Assembly: GCA_036345935.2 (NCBI GenBank)
Contig: JADWOT020000002.1
Coordinates: 20,400,355-20,464,354 of the forward strand
Reading direction: 5' to 3'
Length of the DNA: 64,000 bases
Origin: Taenia hydatigena
Taxonomy: Eukaryota > Platyhelminthes > Cestoda > Cyclophyllidea > Taeniidae
Shown: piece after piece, positions 35,201-47,819 of the stretch
How positions within the stretch are numbered: the first letter of the stretch is position 1
Layout of the letters: each line of letters begins with the position of its first letter
The notes under the pieces: generated by a model
Told to the model about the DNA's origin: nothing
The model's input: the letters and a program-made list of their open reading frames with translations, nothing else
Databases searched by the model: none
Made by a program: the position numbers and the translations under genes

Positions 35201-38200
35201 TTATGCACTGTTTTTTTTCTACTTATTTATTTCAACCTAGAAGTAATTTCGGTGTCTCTCTGGATTTTGCCACGAGTTTTCAAGTAAATTCAAACAACCC
35301 TAAGACTTGTTGTCGTTCTTTATTTGTAATTTCATGTTCTGATTTAGGACATTCAGTTGCGTATAAGTGTGGAAATTCGAATTGCGATTTGATTTTCAGA
35401 GGTTACCAGCTGCCTAACTGTCTTTAGGTCGTTGGGGAATAAGCCGTTGGAGAATTTTTTTCGCTCGGACTTCACGCTGGGTTCGCCTGCTTGCAAGCAG
35501 GCCAAACTGAACGCCTTTCGTCTCCTCAGTCAGCATAAATATGTACAGGCGGCTGCTCTGTTTTTGGTCGGTGGGTGGCTTGACGACGCTATCAAGGTGT
35601 GTGTTGATTCTGTCAAGGATCTCCAGTTGGCCATCGTTGTTTCCAGGTAACATTGATCTTCTGTGACATGAGGTTATTTATTGCAGCTGACAACTTGGTG
35701 CTTGTTTATTTCTCATGCCTTTTGTTCATGGGGCTTGAAAGAATGGGGATAATCTCGACCCTTCAATCTGTAGTTGGTCCCTGGGTGAAAGTATTTTCTT
35801 TGGGGAGTTTCAAAGGTCTTTTCGAATCATATTTGCAATGCTCACCAGAAGAGCACACTTTTTCGCTCTCTTTTTTAAGCTCCAAGCGTCTCCATCGGAT
35901 TTTAAAAAATGACTGAAATCTGCCAATACTTCGGAGCGTTCATGTGCTACATTTGTTTTTCCCTAGGTTGTATTCGCTGAGTCGTCCTGAGTTCAATGAT
36001 TCGGGCGTTTCTCCTTACCACAAACTCCTTCGTTCTCACGTCATCGTCCACGACGATCCCTACCTTCGTAGCATCGCCCATTGGGTTCTGGTTAGCATTG
36101 GTCCTTGATCCACTCTCTAATCAAAAGGAAACGTTTAACTTTGAAATTCCTGTTGTTGATATTCATTCTAGATGGAACCGTTAAATGCCTTGACCACGTT
36201 GGTTCAAAAGCCCTCTGATCAGATTATGGATACCTCGTCATCGTCTCAGACCTCTACAATATTTCGCAATGGATTTGATTTCGAGGTGTGTCCATCGGTT
36301 TTTAAGCTCTACACCTACATTCGCTCGCACCCACTGGTGGCTCGCCATCTGCGACTGACGGACAAAGGCGATAGAATGCAGAGTCAGCTAAAGCTTTTGG
36401 ATAGGCGCCTGTATTTTCGTACCGCCTATCACTACAACACCATCGGTTGCCCCGCGCTCACTCTCGAGGTCCTTAGTAGGCTCCCTCATATGGTCCCTTC
36501 TGATGCTAGCACCGATATGGGAAGAGTTGATTCATCTGTTCCCGAGTAAGTAACGTACTTCTACCATCTAATGACGCTTACCCTTTTCCCTCTCTCTATT
36601 CATTCAAGCTTGCCTATCTCCGCCTCTTAGGCCACAGAACTTGGATGGAGAGGTGCAGCTTTCATTTTTTGAACCAAACGAAGATGCCAGGGCCCTTGTT
36701 GGTGAAGGCGATTTCAAAGTAGTCTGGAGTGATGATGAGGAAGAGGAGGCAAAGCGTAGCGACCTCGGTGAGGCCACTGACTCACCATCCCAACCATCTT
36801 CTGCTGTGAAATCCAACACACTTCAGCACGATGATACCTCTGGCGATTCAGGTATCTTTTGCCAAACTTTGGTATTTTTTTTTCTCTGACAGACTCCGCC
36901 ACATGCCAATTAGTTGTTTGATAATAGGAACCTATAACGGTTTTTCAAATGACGGTTTTTTACATTATAACGACGCGTACGTTTGTGAAATTCCGTGCAG
37001 TCCCTAAAGGTAGTGCTTAATTTACTCAGGGCTTCGAAAGTTTATTTTTCTGTATCGTTTCGCATGCGTGGTTTTCAACGCTAGCAGAGCAGATACTACC
37101 TGGTTTCTAGTGAGTAGTAACCCAGGTGCACTTCGACTGACCCTGTGTAGGGGAGTTTATTTTCCTGTGTTTGTCGGACTTCTATGGTTAATTAATGTAG
37201 AATTATCGTCAATATGTGGGATTATGGAAGACATTCCAGCTAGTCGTTCAATAAAGTTGCTCTGACTCTCCGCCTCGAAGGTTTTTGTTCTGCTCAGTCG
37301 TGGTTGCTTGACTGACACCTGGGCATGATCCTGTACTTACTTTTTAGGCAACGCTACCTCCCACGAACCGTCAATTCATTTACAAATGGAATATTGGGCT
37401 TGCCTTCGGATATTCACTGAAGAGCTTTGTGGAATGTTCTCGACTGCTTCGGTTAGTGGTTGGCATTTTTAGTTTCTGTTTTTCCGTACGTTCTAATGCC
37501 TTGAACTGTTAGGCTGAAGGCGGCCGTTTAAAGAAGCTCTTTTGTACTTGGATCGAAAACGAAATCACCATTCTACAGGGGATTTGTTCTCCCCATAAAG
37601 GTGGGTTGAAACCCCATTGGCGGTACAGTTCTTCCGTTTTCGTGATTTTCCCTTCAATTTTATGAACCTATTGCTACTTCAACAGCTACTTTAACCCGTC
37701 GGTGTGGTGTATTTTCAGAAGCGTATCCCGATGGAGTTCAGCTTTCCCTTCATGCTCCAATTGATCGCGATAATAAAGAACAGTCGTTGTTCATTCCGAT
37801 TGACTATCATGGGTCTAGGCGTATGAACGGCTTTGTTTTATCCTCAATTATGGAAAAGGGCGAGTCGATGGCGTCGTCTTTACCTGCCCAAACGGAGCAG
37901 CAGAAAAAGTGCGAAAATCGTCTATGCTTTTGTCTACTGGTAGGTGATTTCTGTCTTTTCCAATCGCAGTACTATTGTATTTGGTGAGTCGGACTTCTTG
38001 TGTCAACAGACGAGTGGGAAAGTCTACCACTTAATAAATTCCACTAATCACTTTCACTCTAGAGCAATTAGTGTTGGTGCATGCATTTTTCCTCCTTTTT
38101 TCAGTCAAATCTTGAATTTGTGCAAAGCCTCATTGCCTTCTGCAGTCTGCATGGCGAGAGTGGAGTCGATTTACGCGTCATTCGCATGGAGCTGACTTAC

Positions 38201-41200
38201 TTACTGATGGATGTCTTTGGCAGCGTTTCCGAGCGCTCCGATTTTTCCTCACAAAGCCGTCCTCTTGCATCACTCCCCCTTTTGAAAAGCGTTCACTCGG
38301 CAGCTTTCCCCGGTTTCATGAGTCTTATGGCTCGACCTCTAGATCTCATCAAGGTACACTCCACCGATTCCGCGTATCCATAGTTCTCCATTGCACTATT
38401 GCGTAATCAGTCAGCAAAATAAATGTGTGAAATTAAGAAAAATCGTAATCTCTGTTAAAATTTGTTTATTAGGTAAGGGACGAATAGAACTTTTATCCGA
38501 GTGCCAACACAGCTTTGTCCCGTTCTTATTGTTGTATGCTGTAGTATTTTTGCAACTTAATTTGGGATTGTCTGTTTTCAAGACGTTGATCAATGATGTG
38601 AACGCAAGTCTAGTCGATTTGGCACCACCATACTTGCGATTTGCTCGCATCCTCCCAACCTCCAGCACAAAGGAGCTACAGAGCGTTGCCAAAGAGGATG
38701 GAAATAGTGTGATTCGTCGTGTGGGCCTGCTTAGGAATCTATGCATGACCCTCTCAGCCTACGTTTTCCAGTGTCTTTCCACTGGCACCTGGCGGGCGTG
38801 TCGTCAGGGCAACGCGGGACTCGCCATTGCTGTCACTCAGTCGACTCCTCAATCTTGTATTATTGGTTTTGTCACCAGATTCTGCTGTCATTTGTATTTG
38901 TTGTTTGTGCTGCATTCAAAAGGCCTATATTGCAAAAAATTACACCTGTGTACATCTTAGTGAAATTCACAACTCGTGTTTTAGTGTAAATGAGTAGTGT
39001 TTTCGCTTGTCGAATTGACTTGTTTTTTTTTTCAAGCTGGACGCTTCTCCGAATGGCAGAAACCACTGTTTCCGAACTCGGAACCGTCCGATTGGCCAGG
39101 TGAACCATAGTTTCATTGATTTTGAGGTTCACTCTCAATGCATTTACCATTTGATTCTGTTAACATTTAAAGACTATTTCGTTGTAAATTTGTCTACTTG
39201 TTTAATGAGGTCGCCTAGACCACAAATCGTTTCTTCCTAACCCCTAGTTCGCTTGCCTTTTTTCTTCCCTAAGGCCTCTCAGGTCTCATGCCTGCCAAAT
39301 GCGCCCGTTCCACTAGTTCACAGCACTCCCTGTTGGGCGTTTTGGCGGAGGCCATGGTCGCTGTGTACATGGGCCTCTGTGTCTGTGCTCTTTACACCCG
39401 TGACAGCTGCGCCCTCTACCGTCTGGCCTGCAGTGCACGCCTCGCTGACTCACTTACTTGGTCGCGAGTATTCGGCGGTGTCTGTCGCCTCAAACCCCTC
39501 CGCCCACCGGCACCGCCCACCCGACCCTCGAGCACCTTCTCGTCGCCGTCACCTCAACCCAAGAAGAGGGGGTATGTAGCCCTTACCAGACATGCGAATC
39601 CGACATCCTATCTCCCCTGGGAGTGGAATGCAAGCACAGCACCTCTAGCCGTTTGTTTATTGTTGGGACACACCAGCACCTTGCCATTGCCAAACTTTGT
39701 AATGCGCATGTGTCAGTTGACCATGATACTTTCATGGAAATGGGGTTATCACCGATGTATATGGGGATTGAGGACCCTATGCGTTCATTCAGTTTTAGAA
39801 GAGGTCGACTGAGGCAACATATCCAAAATATAGCCCGGTAAGCCGATCCTCGCCTCTGTCCCAACTTGAACATATCCTGAAACCTAACATGTGCTTGCTT
39901 CCTCTCCCCCTTACTATGTACTCTGGTTGGTTTCGGAACTTTCAAAAAAGGCTCACATGCAAATTGGTTATCTCATTGTTAACCCATCAAAGTTTCACTT
40001 CCGCTACCGCTTGGTGACTCTCTTATAGGTCGCTTACATCACCATTGCAAACTCCAAAGCCAGCGGCACAAATGGCTTCTTCACAACCTCAGGTAGACCA
40101 GATTGTTCCAGTATCGACCAAGATGGCCCTGCCGCAACCATGTAAGGCTCACGTTTTGCTTCCCTTTATGAACGTTGATAGCACTTTTATTGACACTCCC
40201 ATTCACACAGCCAGATCGCTTGCTCTTGTTTGTTATTGGTATGTTAGAGGGCCTTTGCTATTTGAAAATCTCTTTTTCTTTAGCGTCGCATGCAGAAGAA
40301 TGGTTCCTTCCACCGCAATGCTCCATGTTTACTTGCTTCCTCAATAAAGTACGTCTTTCCCTCTCCAGAAAAATATCCGGCTTTTTCACCTCACCAATCA
40401 TCTGGTTTGCCCATTATTACTATCTTATTATTATTATTCGACCACAATCCCATCCAGGCACAATGGACGTCGAGATGCTGTTACTGCTGTTATTCTTATT
40501 CAGGGAAAGAAAAGGATGCCTTGGGATAATGAGAACTGTGTCCACTTTTCCACGTTTTTTCTCCACACACAGACAGAAAACATTCACTCCATTGAGTGTA
40601 GCGTTTAGCTCTTCCACGCTCGTAAAAAGCGAGTTGTCATGATGCCGAATGTGCGATAATTTCTAAAGTCGTAAATTTTTTGCACGGTTGTACCCGTCAT
40701 TGCCACGGAGATTCGTTTCCTGTAAAAATCCACGAAATGCTGTAGCTATAGGTTGGTCAAATTCCGAATGTTCACGGGGATTATTGCCGACGTCGCGAGC
40801 TGAGAAAGAAACCACACTTGGCACTCGTCATTGACAGCTGTCTTACCACTGAGTGGCTGATTGTACCATCATTGTGATATGTTTGGAGCCTTTGGTGGCT
40901 ATTAGTGGATTTTATCCCGTTGTGCCTGGAAAACCTCACGCTGATGCGCTGGTCCAGGCACTCATTGCCACAGTTGCCTGCCATGTGGATTGACGTGCAA
41001 AATCAAAAGCCCCCACTCCACGCGAATGCCTTCATTATCACCCTATTCTTGCTTCCTAGGGCGATTTTCGCTTTCCTTGAAAGGCAGCCACCGATGGGAG
41101 GCGCTCTTGCTTTTTCTGAAACTAGCTCAACTTAGTGCTGATTTATGATAGAAGTGTGTGTGTGTGTGTGTGTGTGTGTGTTCATTTTCATCCTATTCGG

Positions 41201-44200
41201 CTGGCAGTCGTGTTTGTCCGTCACTCATCCCTTTCTCCCTTTTTCCTTCTTTGGATTTTAGCCCCAGCGCTCGGAAAAGATGCCCTCAGAGGCCGCCTTC
41301 GAGTACGATAGCGAAGACTCATCACCACCCTCTGACTACGATGACTATGAGACTGCGATAAAGCATATTCAAAACAGTCAGCTTCGGCGTCCTCCGCATA
41401 CTTCAGACGATATTGTTGTTCCGGCTTCATTCTCTTCTTCCACTGACAGTGAATTTACTGACACCTCTGAGGTTCGATCTGCCACTTGATTAACATTGGC
41501 CTCTAAGAATCGCCTCAGTTCCAATCGAACAGAACTTCTTCTTGTGCCTAGAATCTTGAGGATATAATTCTACTTCCTGGTTGTGATCTCAAGATTGTCC
41601 ACTTGAATCCGGATCTTGGTGTCGCCGGCTTCGGCAACATCCTTGACGCTCCCCCACTTGCAGCGACTGGAAACCAGGAGGGCAACTCTGACGTTTCTAG
41701 TGAGGCCGATAATTCTGAACTCAACGCATCGGTGGATAGACAATGGTCTGATGGCTGCAGTTACGCTTGGCGTTTGATGCGACTGGCCTTTGTCCAGCTT
41801 ATGGCACAGCAATTGACCGGGTTGATCAAGCTTCTCAATCTTGACAATGACTGTAATTGTTTCGTCATTTCATCTTCTTTTTTTTACTTTAAACGGCTAA
41901 CTTTACTAGCTAACTGCTCACGTATTGTTCTTTTTTTCAGTTTTAACCACTTATGCGCCGTCATTGCTTCAATCGAAGGATCTCTTAGACAAGTGGATTA
42001 TCGGGTACACCGAGGATCTGGCAAATAGCTGTGATAAAGGTGATGAGTTGAGCCTTGGAATACCGATCAATCACACTCCAGAGAAGGATGTCTACGACGG
42101 CGGTCGACTCGGCGCTGCGCCAGATGATTCCCCCGAGTCCGCCCTTCCATCTTCCACCCGGAGAGCAATGGCCAAAATGGCACATCTTTTGAATCCTGCT
42201 ATGTCACCATTTCAGTAATTTGTTCATTTTCCACTGTTTGATTTCTTTCTACACATTTCTCCTTGCCTTCATTTTTTTTTTCGCATCGTAGGACTCGCAA
42301 CCCCTTTTCACTGCCAGTGAAACGCCTCTGGTTCTGCCTTATGAGTAAACCCGACTTAGGTGAAACATTCATGCGCTGGATCTACCACCCGCGGCGCTCT
42401 GTCCGCCCTTCTCTCCAGCCAATAAAACGAGAAGCTCCTCCTCGTAGATCCTCTTCCAGCGCAAATACTTCCGCGCCTCTTTCACCCTCCGCCAAGAAGG
42501 GTTTGCCTTGTGATCCCGTTCCAAAGTTAACCACGAATTCTAAGGTGGGTGCCCCAGCCCAAAGCGATTCTTACATTCAATTTTGTCGCAGGATGGCATG
42601 ATTCCCTTTTACCTGTTTCGGCCGATCTTATTTGCGGAATACAGAGGCCTCCCTGTTCCTCCGAATGCTTCGTAGACCTTAGATTGTGCACGCAACCCAC
42701 CCTTTCTTTCGATGCTATGGTCTCTTTTCCATCGCCTTGACCCTTTTCATGCTGGTTTTACAATGCTAGTCTACAGAAAGCATCCGATGTCCTGTTCAAT
42801 GCAGAGGGGAGTTTTGTCAGATGTTTTCATTATTTGAATGCCAAATCACTGGTAGTTGCTTCTCAGGTATCATCACTAGACCCGGGCTTTACTCTTGGGG
42901 CAGCTTCAACTTTGTACAAAAGTTTAAAGCGCTTTTTTACCGTAGGAGGCAGAGCCGCATATCGGTGAAGCAGATGGATTGAGAGTGGAGGGATCGACTT
43001 CGGCACCAGTACAACACGAATTTTCTATAAACTTAATCCATCGTGAAATGGAGCCTCTTCTATGCATGTGCGTGGATAAAGTAAGTCCTCTTACCACATT
43101 CCTCCCTATGGCACCCTGACGAGGGCCTTCCCCTTGGCTGTATCATGCACCATACAAGCTCTGATGGCTCTGGTTTGCTTACTTTCCCTTTCACTATTTG
43201 ACTGCTGCCCTCAGGTTGGCTGTCAGTACGTGGCTCTGGCGACTCCAAAACAGCTCATCGAAATCTCGGTAGCAAACCTTCTCTCACCCGCTGATTGGCT
43301 CTTCGACGATTTTGAGTACGGCCTTGAATCGATGCGAAAGTAGGTTTTCATCCCCCTCCCCTCTACTCTCCTCCCTTTGTTATTTGGTGTTCGGTGCTGA
43401 TGCAAATTATGCTTTTGTAGTCCACATTTAAAATCCCATCGGCGGGCGTCTGTAGGTGACTTCATCTTCTGCGAAAAGGCACCGCTTGACCTAGGCGAGC
43501 AGACTCACGAATCGTATGAGGTCGGTTCTCAGGGTCTTCGTGGCCTGAACTCACAGATCGTAAGTTTACTTTTTGCCTACTCATCTTACCATTAGCTGTT
43601 CTCACATGACCGTGCTCAATGTATCTGACAGCTTCGAGGTCTAATCAACACTCCGGCAGCTAACCTATCGGAGCCCATTCTGGAATTCAGTCGGAGGGTA
43701 GCCCCAACGGTAGTTTCTAGACTAACGTCTCTACTTCTGCCGTGAATTGCACGCAACTTAGTGTTGTGGTGACTGATCGTATCCAACATCCGCTTGAAGA
43801 AGTTTTATTCTTGACTTCGCAGGTACTCAGACGCTCCGTTAGTGGGGTTCAGAAACTCTCCGCGCATCCTTTGATGCCTTTTTGTGAGTCGACTGTACGA
43901 TTATGGGGGGATTTTCATGCGACCCGAGTTTGCTGCTGAAGCCTAAATTTTCCCCACACGCAGATCTGTGTGGAACCGCCTCGGGCTCCGTGCACGTGCT
44001 GGAGTGGAATTCGGAAGAACCTGTGGTCTCTGTGCTGACAAACACGTTCGCACTCACGTCCCAGGGTCTTCACACTCCCCTCTCAACCGGAGTTAGGGGA
44101 AATCCTGTCTCCGTATTGCATATCGACAGCTCCGGCAAAAGGGTATCATTGGTTTCGGTACTTTCTCTTGTTAATATTCCACTATCCTTAATCCTCAACC

Positions 44201-45412
44201 TACTCTACCGTTAGTTCGGCTGTGGTGACACTACTGGAAACTTCGGCCTTTGGAATCTCGATTTCAACGGATCCGGTAGTCATCCCTATTTCGTGGGTTT
44301 CTTTCGATTCTTTTCGCATTTGTTTGAACTTTGTAGCTGAGCGAAATCACTCACTCCCTTCCCTTTAGAATTGTCGTTGCCATGGCAAGGGTGTACTTGA
44401 TTTCGCCTTTCTTGAAGGCAGCTCCATGACATTTGCGACCGTTGGTGTCGGTAGCACCCCTCCCTTCGCCGCAGGGAGTGCTACTGGGCCCGGAACCGCA
44501 GCCACCTCGACAGCCACTCGACCGGGGCAGCGCACTTTGACGCAATCGGAACTAGATGCAGCCAATTTGATCATTTGGGATGCACTTTTACCTTCCAGTT
44601 GTGCGGCAGTTATGGGTGAGAAAGGTTTTTTTGCCGCTGCCCATGTAGCTAATGGCAGTGACTGCTGGATTGTTTCCTCTTGCATCACAATTAGCCGCCA
44701 CCGTCGATGAAATAGGACATTTTGATGTCGTGATCAGCATAAACAGGATCTTCACTCAGATTATTGTAAATTTTAGCTTTTGTTGAATCGCCTTTGGATA
44801 CCGCGTGCACCTGTGTAGCGAGTATTCCCTCGGGTTCAAATGAGCGTCAGCTAGCTGTCGGAACAAAGCGTGGTGAAGTTGCCATTTTGGACCTACGACG
44901 CCGGCCTGCCACAGTCCTCTTTAACCCCTCAGCCCACGAAGGATCTGCCTTGCGCTCCATCTCCTTTGATAGCGCCACTGACACTCTCACCACGGCTGGC
45001 GCCGATGGTCTTGTCAAAGTAATAGTGACTATCACTTTACACACATTTCATGTCATAAACGCTACCATGTGGTCTGATTCTTCTCAAGGTTTGGCGTCTC
45101 TCTGATCCACGTAATCTGCTGGCTACATTCCGCTCCGATGGTCTTGGCGGCCACGGCAGCCGAGCAGCTGCCGCAGCGTCGATAGCAGCAGCCGCCCTCT
45201 TCCGTGGTAATCAGTCGGCGGCTGTTGCGGCCGCCAGTCGCCCGGGCATTTCGGAGGTGTTGCCGCTACCCTCAACCTCGACTGTCTCCATTGCAGATGA
45301 AACCGAAAACCTCCAACTCCTTTCTACCCGCTTCCTCGCTTGTGGTGTCGACGGTTGCCTGCAGCTCTGCTCCGTCACTCCTCGGCCTGAGCCCATTTGG
45401 CTAAGCGAATAA
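23206..45412 (+). CDS. DMXL: DmX-like protein (rabconnectin-3A)
   Basis: DMXL is a very large WD-repeat protein that partners WDR7 to assemble and regulate the V-ATPase on endosomes and synaptic vesicles. The start MRLHQIITG (exon 23206-23292) matches the vertebrate N-terminus MHLHQVLTG. Next come YGRGRNIVVL (23393-23521) and VAVSDGRKIVVFETAG (23558-23605). Further family landmarks in order are SPDGRFIAT (about 24660), NALLTMCVDGVARVW (25395), LLMLHPSDGSLFVW (26870), YVIATACSDGGIRLW (29780), LSRYRLPGLSRLDQMYLLG (33915), FVWAFHSEADEVLLSFLP (34640), DSAIFYLAMHKP (35080), AAALFLVGGWLDDAIKVC (35550) and FKLYTYIRSHPLVARHL (36300). Terminal WD repeats (43950-45400) include RGEVAILDLRRRPATVLF, and the stop TAA is at 45410-45412. 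Most introns are about 35-80 nt. A Gln/His run interrupts the conserved rave-type block near 34700. Not every exon border is resolved, notably around 24262-24600, where the expected frame meets a TGA at 24385. The gene carries an inverted copy of part of itself in an intron. Confidence 0.92.
24202..25398 (+). repeat. Inverted duplication, source arm
   Basis: This is the plus-strand arm of an inverted repeat with 30382-31523. It holds DMXL coding sequence (ESNGDPSTLFHLL-type exon from about 24266, the SILWCLHAPGQIQCL exon ending with donor GTATGT at 24897), the whole following intron, and the first 12 nt of the next exon (AGGATGGCTGCC). In this arm the exons match DMXL family order, so it is the functional copy. 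Confidence 0.9.
27262..27490 (+). repeat. Dispersed repeat B, copy 1
   Basis: This lies within a DMXL intron. It shares with 60050-60300, same orientation, the blocks CTCATCGAATG(C/T)CG(C/T)TGTAAC, GTCTGC(C)TT, GTTTAATCCGGCT, TGTACAGCATTTGATTGATG and AACAAATCATTT-like sequence. A 45-bp partial third copy occurs near 27880-27925. GTTTAATCC resembles a degraded pol III B box, but no A box was found, so a SINE origin is only a guess. Confidence 0.65.
27880..27925 (+). repeat. Dispersed repeat B, partial copy
   Basis: This short stretch (CTTGTTTGCTTTACGAGCCG, then AGTTTATTGTGCC) aligns with the centre of repeat B, where copy 1 has TCTGCTTTGCGAACCGGG. It lies just upstream of the acceptor of the next DMXL exon, so it forms the 3' part of that intron. 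Confidence 0.4.
30382..31523 (-). repeat. Inverted duplication, intronic arm
   Basis: This is the reverse complement of 24202-25398, lying inside the DMXL intron between the exon ending near 30268 (...ILECESSG) and the exon beginning near 31588 (GSEWMLEDVVV). It keeps introns, so it arose by DNA duplication, not retroposition. Differences from the source are a short replaced segment where the first acceptor lay (near 31500) and a deletion of about 20 nt in the second intron. It fills nearly all of the 1.3 kb host intron. Confidence 0.9.
30776..31363 (-). pseudogene. Antisense copy of DMXL exon, open frame
   Basis: Within the inverted arm, the frame holding the copied WD exon (SILWCLHAPGQIQYLQASPD...) is still open for 195 codons. 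It differs from the corresponding source frame at only about 8 residues. The copied donor GTATGT and the downstream acceptor (ATTACAG) are also retained. It is antisense to DMXL transcription and has no promoter or gene context of its own, so I treat it as a duplicated exon rather than a gene. Expression would have to be tested. Confidence 0.7.
34123..34146 (+). repeat. (GT)12 microsatellite
   Basis: This is a pure dinucleotide run in a DMXL intron, about 24 nt after the donor that follows the exon ending ASTFTEHDQSNFPVAS-like sequence. It is likely polymorphic. Confidence 0.9.
41154..41181 (+). repeat. (GT)14 microsatellite
   Basis: This is a pure dinucleotide run in a DMXL intron, upstream of the exon with EYDSEDSSPPSDYDDYE. 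It is likely polymorphic. Confidence 0.9.
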
Positions 45413-45499
45413 TGGTGTCCTCCGCGTCTCATCCCTTCCCCCCTCTGTGGTACGGGATTAGTTGTCTTTTACATGTGGTGGTGTAACCGATTATGTTGT

Positions 45500-45505
45500 A
45501 ATAAA
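45500..45505 (+). terminator. DMXL poly(A) signal
   Basis: A canonical AATAAA lies 88 nt after the DMXL stop codon. Confidence 0.75.
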
Positions 45506-45595
45506 ATTAACACATACATCCACGGCTCAATATCTACCACAGGCGCATATGGATAAAACCACTAAAATTGATGGGTCTGTTTTGGGAACTCCACC

Positions 45596-45601
45596 TTTAT
45601 T
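45596..45601 (-). terminator. SEC11 poly(A) signal
   Basis: A canonical AATAAA on the minus strand lies 50 nt after the SEC11 stop. It is about 90 nt from the DMXL signal on the other strand, so the two convergent transcripts probably end within about 100 bp of each other. Confidence 0.7.
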
Positions 45602-45650
45602 AAAATAAACTTCATAAAAAAGAAGGGAATAGCTTATTCGGTGTCGGCGA

Positions 45651-46599
45651 TTACTGTTCACGAGTAATCAACATGAAGGCACCCAGTGATGCAATCACAG
45701 CGTACTAAGAAGAGTAAGTGCGCAAAAGGCATTACCTTCAATTTTGGATAGTCGTTCATTATTATCGTTACCATACCGATATAGGGGAGAAACCTAGAAT
45801 AACAGTCAGAGAATGTGAATGCCATGCACAGGCGAAGTTGGTGTCAAGGCCATTTAAGGAATAAACGCATCGACTCAATTACTAGTAATACGAGCAAGAT
45901 AAACAAAAGTAGCGAAAAAGATTCGTTGATCGTGTCGTAATTTCATTGCTGTGTCGAATGTTAGTGCGCAGCTACCAAAAACAGTTGCAAAAAATATATC
46001 CTTCAAAATCATGCCAAGACTGCAAGCGAAATAGCAACCTACCCTTTTGCTTTGCCCATGACATGCTTCTCTTCAAGCCAGTCCTGACCTTGAGGATACA
46101 GAGCTCGATCATCCACAGCATTATTGTCTCCTTTAGTCAGAAATTTCACTGTACCATTATTTCTAATGATGAGATTAAGAGCAGGTAAAACGCCTTCAGA
46201 CAAGCACATACGACTGGTGAATACGCAGAACTCGATGCACAATGGGAATTTCACGATCGTCAATCTTGAAGACAGTGATATCCCCAACATTCAAAGGCTC
46301 TGATTTAAAGTTTGTCAAAAAGAGAAGATCACCTCGGTAAAAGGCTGGTTCCATGCTTCCACTAAAAACAAAGTGTACAATACAGGCCACCTACCTCAGA
46401 ACAACAACAATAGGACTCGGACTATTTGTAATAACGATTAGTGACTTCCATATCATTAACGCCGAAGAAAGAACCATAGCAAACGTTAGTGCTTGATAAA
46501 AAAGCTTGAATTGTTAATTAAGAAAAGAAATATTACCTGTCGACCATTCATTCTCTTCAGCTCCCCCACAATATCGCAGCCAAAAATAGCAAAACCCAT
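45651..46599 (-). CDS. SEC11: Signal peptidase catalytic subunit SEC11
   Basis: SEC11 is the serine-protease subunit of the ER signal peptidase complex; it removes signal peptides in the lumen. Exon 1 is 46599-46537 ([20 protein letters not shown]), exon 2 46504-46395 carries the membrane anchor ([20 protein letters not shown]), and exon 3 from 46361 carries the catalytic Ser block [18 protein letters not shown] and the His block [11 protein letters not shown]. Exon 4 has [20 protein letters not shown], then [19 protein letters not shown], and the last exon [17 protein letters not shown] ends in TAA at 45651. The Ser-His dyad and the GDNN region are intact. The length of about 180 residues is normal. 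Introns 1 and 2 are about 32-33 nt. I chose ATG 46599 because its distance to the conserved RMN.RQ matches the family. Choosing between the vertebrate paralogues SEC11A and SEC11C is not meaningful here. Confidence 0.93.
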
Positions 46600-47148
46600 C
46601 CTTACAACGTAGTAACTCAAACGACTAAATCGGCGGCTACAGGATTGAGGATAAGTCAGCCACCAATGATAGGTTAGTACGTAGTCAAAAAGTGGCAAAT
46701 ACGAAAGTATTAGCTCGCCTTTCATTTCATAATAAAAGTGAAGATGATACAGAGGTTCATTTCCAAACATTTCTCGAAATTCAATTTTGGCATCAGGACA
46801 TAAAGCCGAATGAAATAATTTCTCGCGAAATTGGCTGGCTTAGCAACATACATCAAACCCAGAAATTCGAACTTAAAGGGAATTCATTTGCCTATGTTGA
46901 AGCGATCACAAAGTGCTGCCTTCTTCAGTAAGCAAAATTGCTCTATGAAAGTTGCATTTTATCACCATACTTTAAAAGAAAACCCACAAGTAACTTGCGT
47001 AAAACAGAAAGGCTGACACCATGACTTGAAGACCGAGTTGCAAAGCGGAAGAAAAGACTGCAAAGGCTGAGGTGTCTGCACAGTTCAGCACACGGTTAAG
47101 TTATACGTAAAGTCAATGCGAGAGTAGTGAACGGAATAAAGCAGGAAC
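46600..47148. other. SEC11 upstream region
   Basis: These 550 bp between the SEC11 start and the TRIM element should hold the SEC11 promoter. Short open frames on both strands show no motifs, and no regulatory element was recognised. Confidence 0.5.
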
Positions 47149-47332
47149 TGTAATACTTTTTCTTATGACTACTGATTTCAGTTTCGGTCACTTAGGTGGT
47201 CAGATTGCCCTAGCCGCGTGGGCTGGTATCTGAGCCATGCCAGCAGCCCCGTTTTTACTGTTTGTTAAATATATATATTCTGCTCTAGTATGACGCCTTT
47301 TTATGCAATCAAGGAAGTCTCGGGACGCTACA
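47149..47332 (+). repeat. TRIM 5' LTR
   Basis: The 184-bp unit contains GTTTCGGTCACTTAGGTGGT, ATTGCCCTAGCCGCGTGGGC, GAGCCATGCCAGCAGCC, ATATATATATTCTGC and CTCGGGACGCTACA. These are the same landmarks as in the solo LTRs at 22.1-22.9, 48.3 and 53.6 kb. Confidence 0.85.
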
Positions 47333-47333
47333 T

Positions 47334-47350
47334 TGGTGGCAGCGGAAAGC
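47334..47350 (+). promoter_or_regulatory. TRIM primer-binding site
   Basis: TGGTGGCAGCGGAAAGC begins one base after the LTR end. It starts with TGG, as expected for pairing with the CCA tail of a tRNA. I could not assign the tRNA species. Confidence 0.6.
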
Positions 47351-47803
47351 GGACCCGACTTTGCAGGATTCCCATCCCGCCCTCCACCACTTGTGACAAA
47401 ATGTAGTGGTGTGGAAGAAGTGTGTGGGCTGCGAATGAGAGAACATATAGCATTTCGTAACAGAAGGGCTGGGATCAACGACTGCTATTAACAACACCAT
47501 TCGTGGGCCACCCGGATATATTGCGTTGCGGATACTTCCCTAACATACCTGCTTTAGGACACCGGTGTCTTAACGTCTCCCTGCGGACTTACTGATGGCT
47601 GGCAGAATCGCTTATTCTGATCTTTGTTCCCAAGTCGGACGAAACTGCCAAGAGGGATCACCGACGTTGGTGCCAGGCGTCGCCTCAGTTGCGCCGAATG
47701 TCGGTGACTGACAGAGTTAGCTCGTGGGTGCTTCTTCCAGCGCTGATTACGTTGTGATAGCTGACGCGGTAGGTCTACCAAGGGGAGCGTCGGGGACGAA
47801 ACT

Positions 47804-47819
47804 AGAAAGAAGAGAGGGG
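47804..47819 (+). promoter_or_regulatory. TRIM polypurine tract
   Basis: There are sixteen consecutive purines ending 3 nt before the 3' LTR, the expected position for the plus-strand DNA primer. Confidence 0.8.

Noticed and set aside
36604..36819. Minus-strand frame rich in Ser
   Set aside because: It is antisense to the acidic DMXL exon with VWSDDEEEEAKRSD, so it is a mirror of the GAT/GAG codons.
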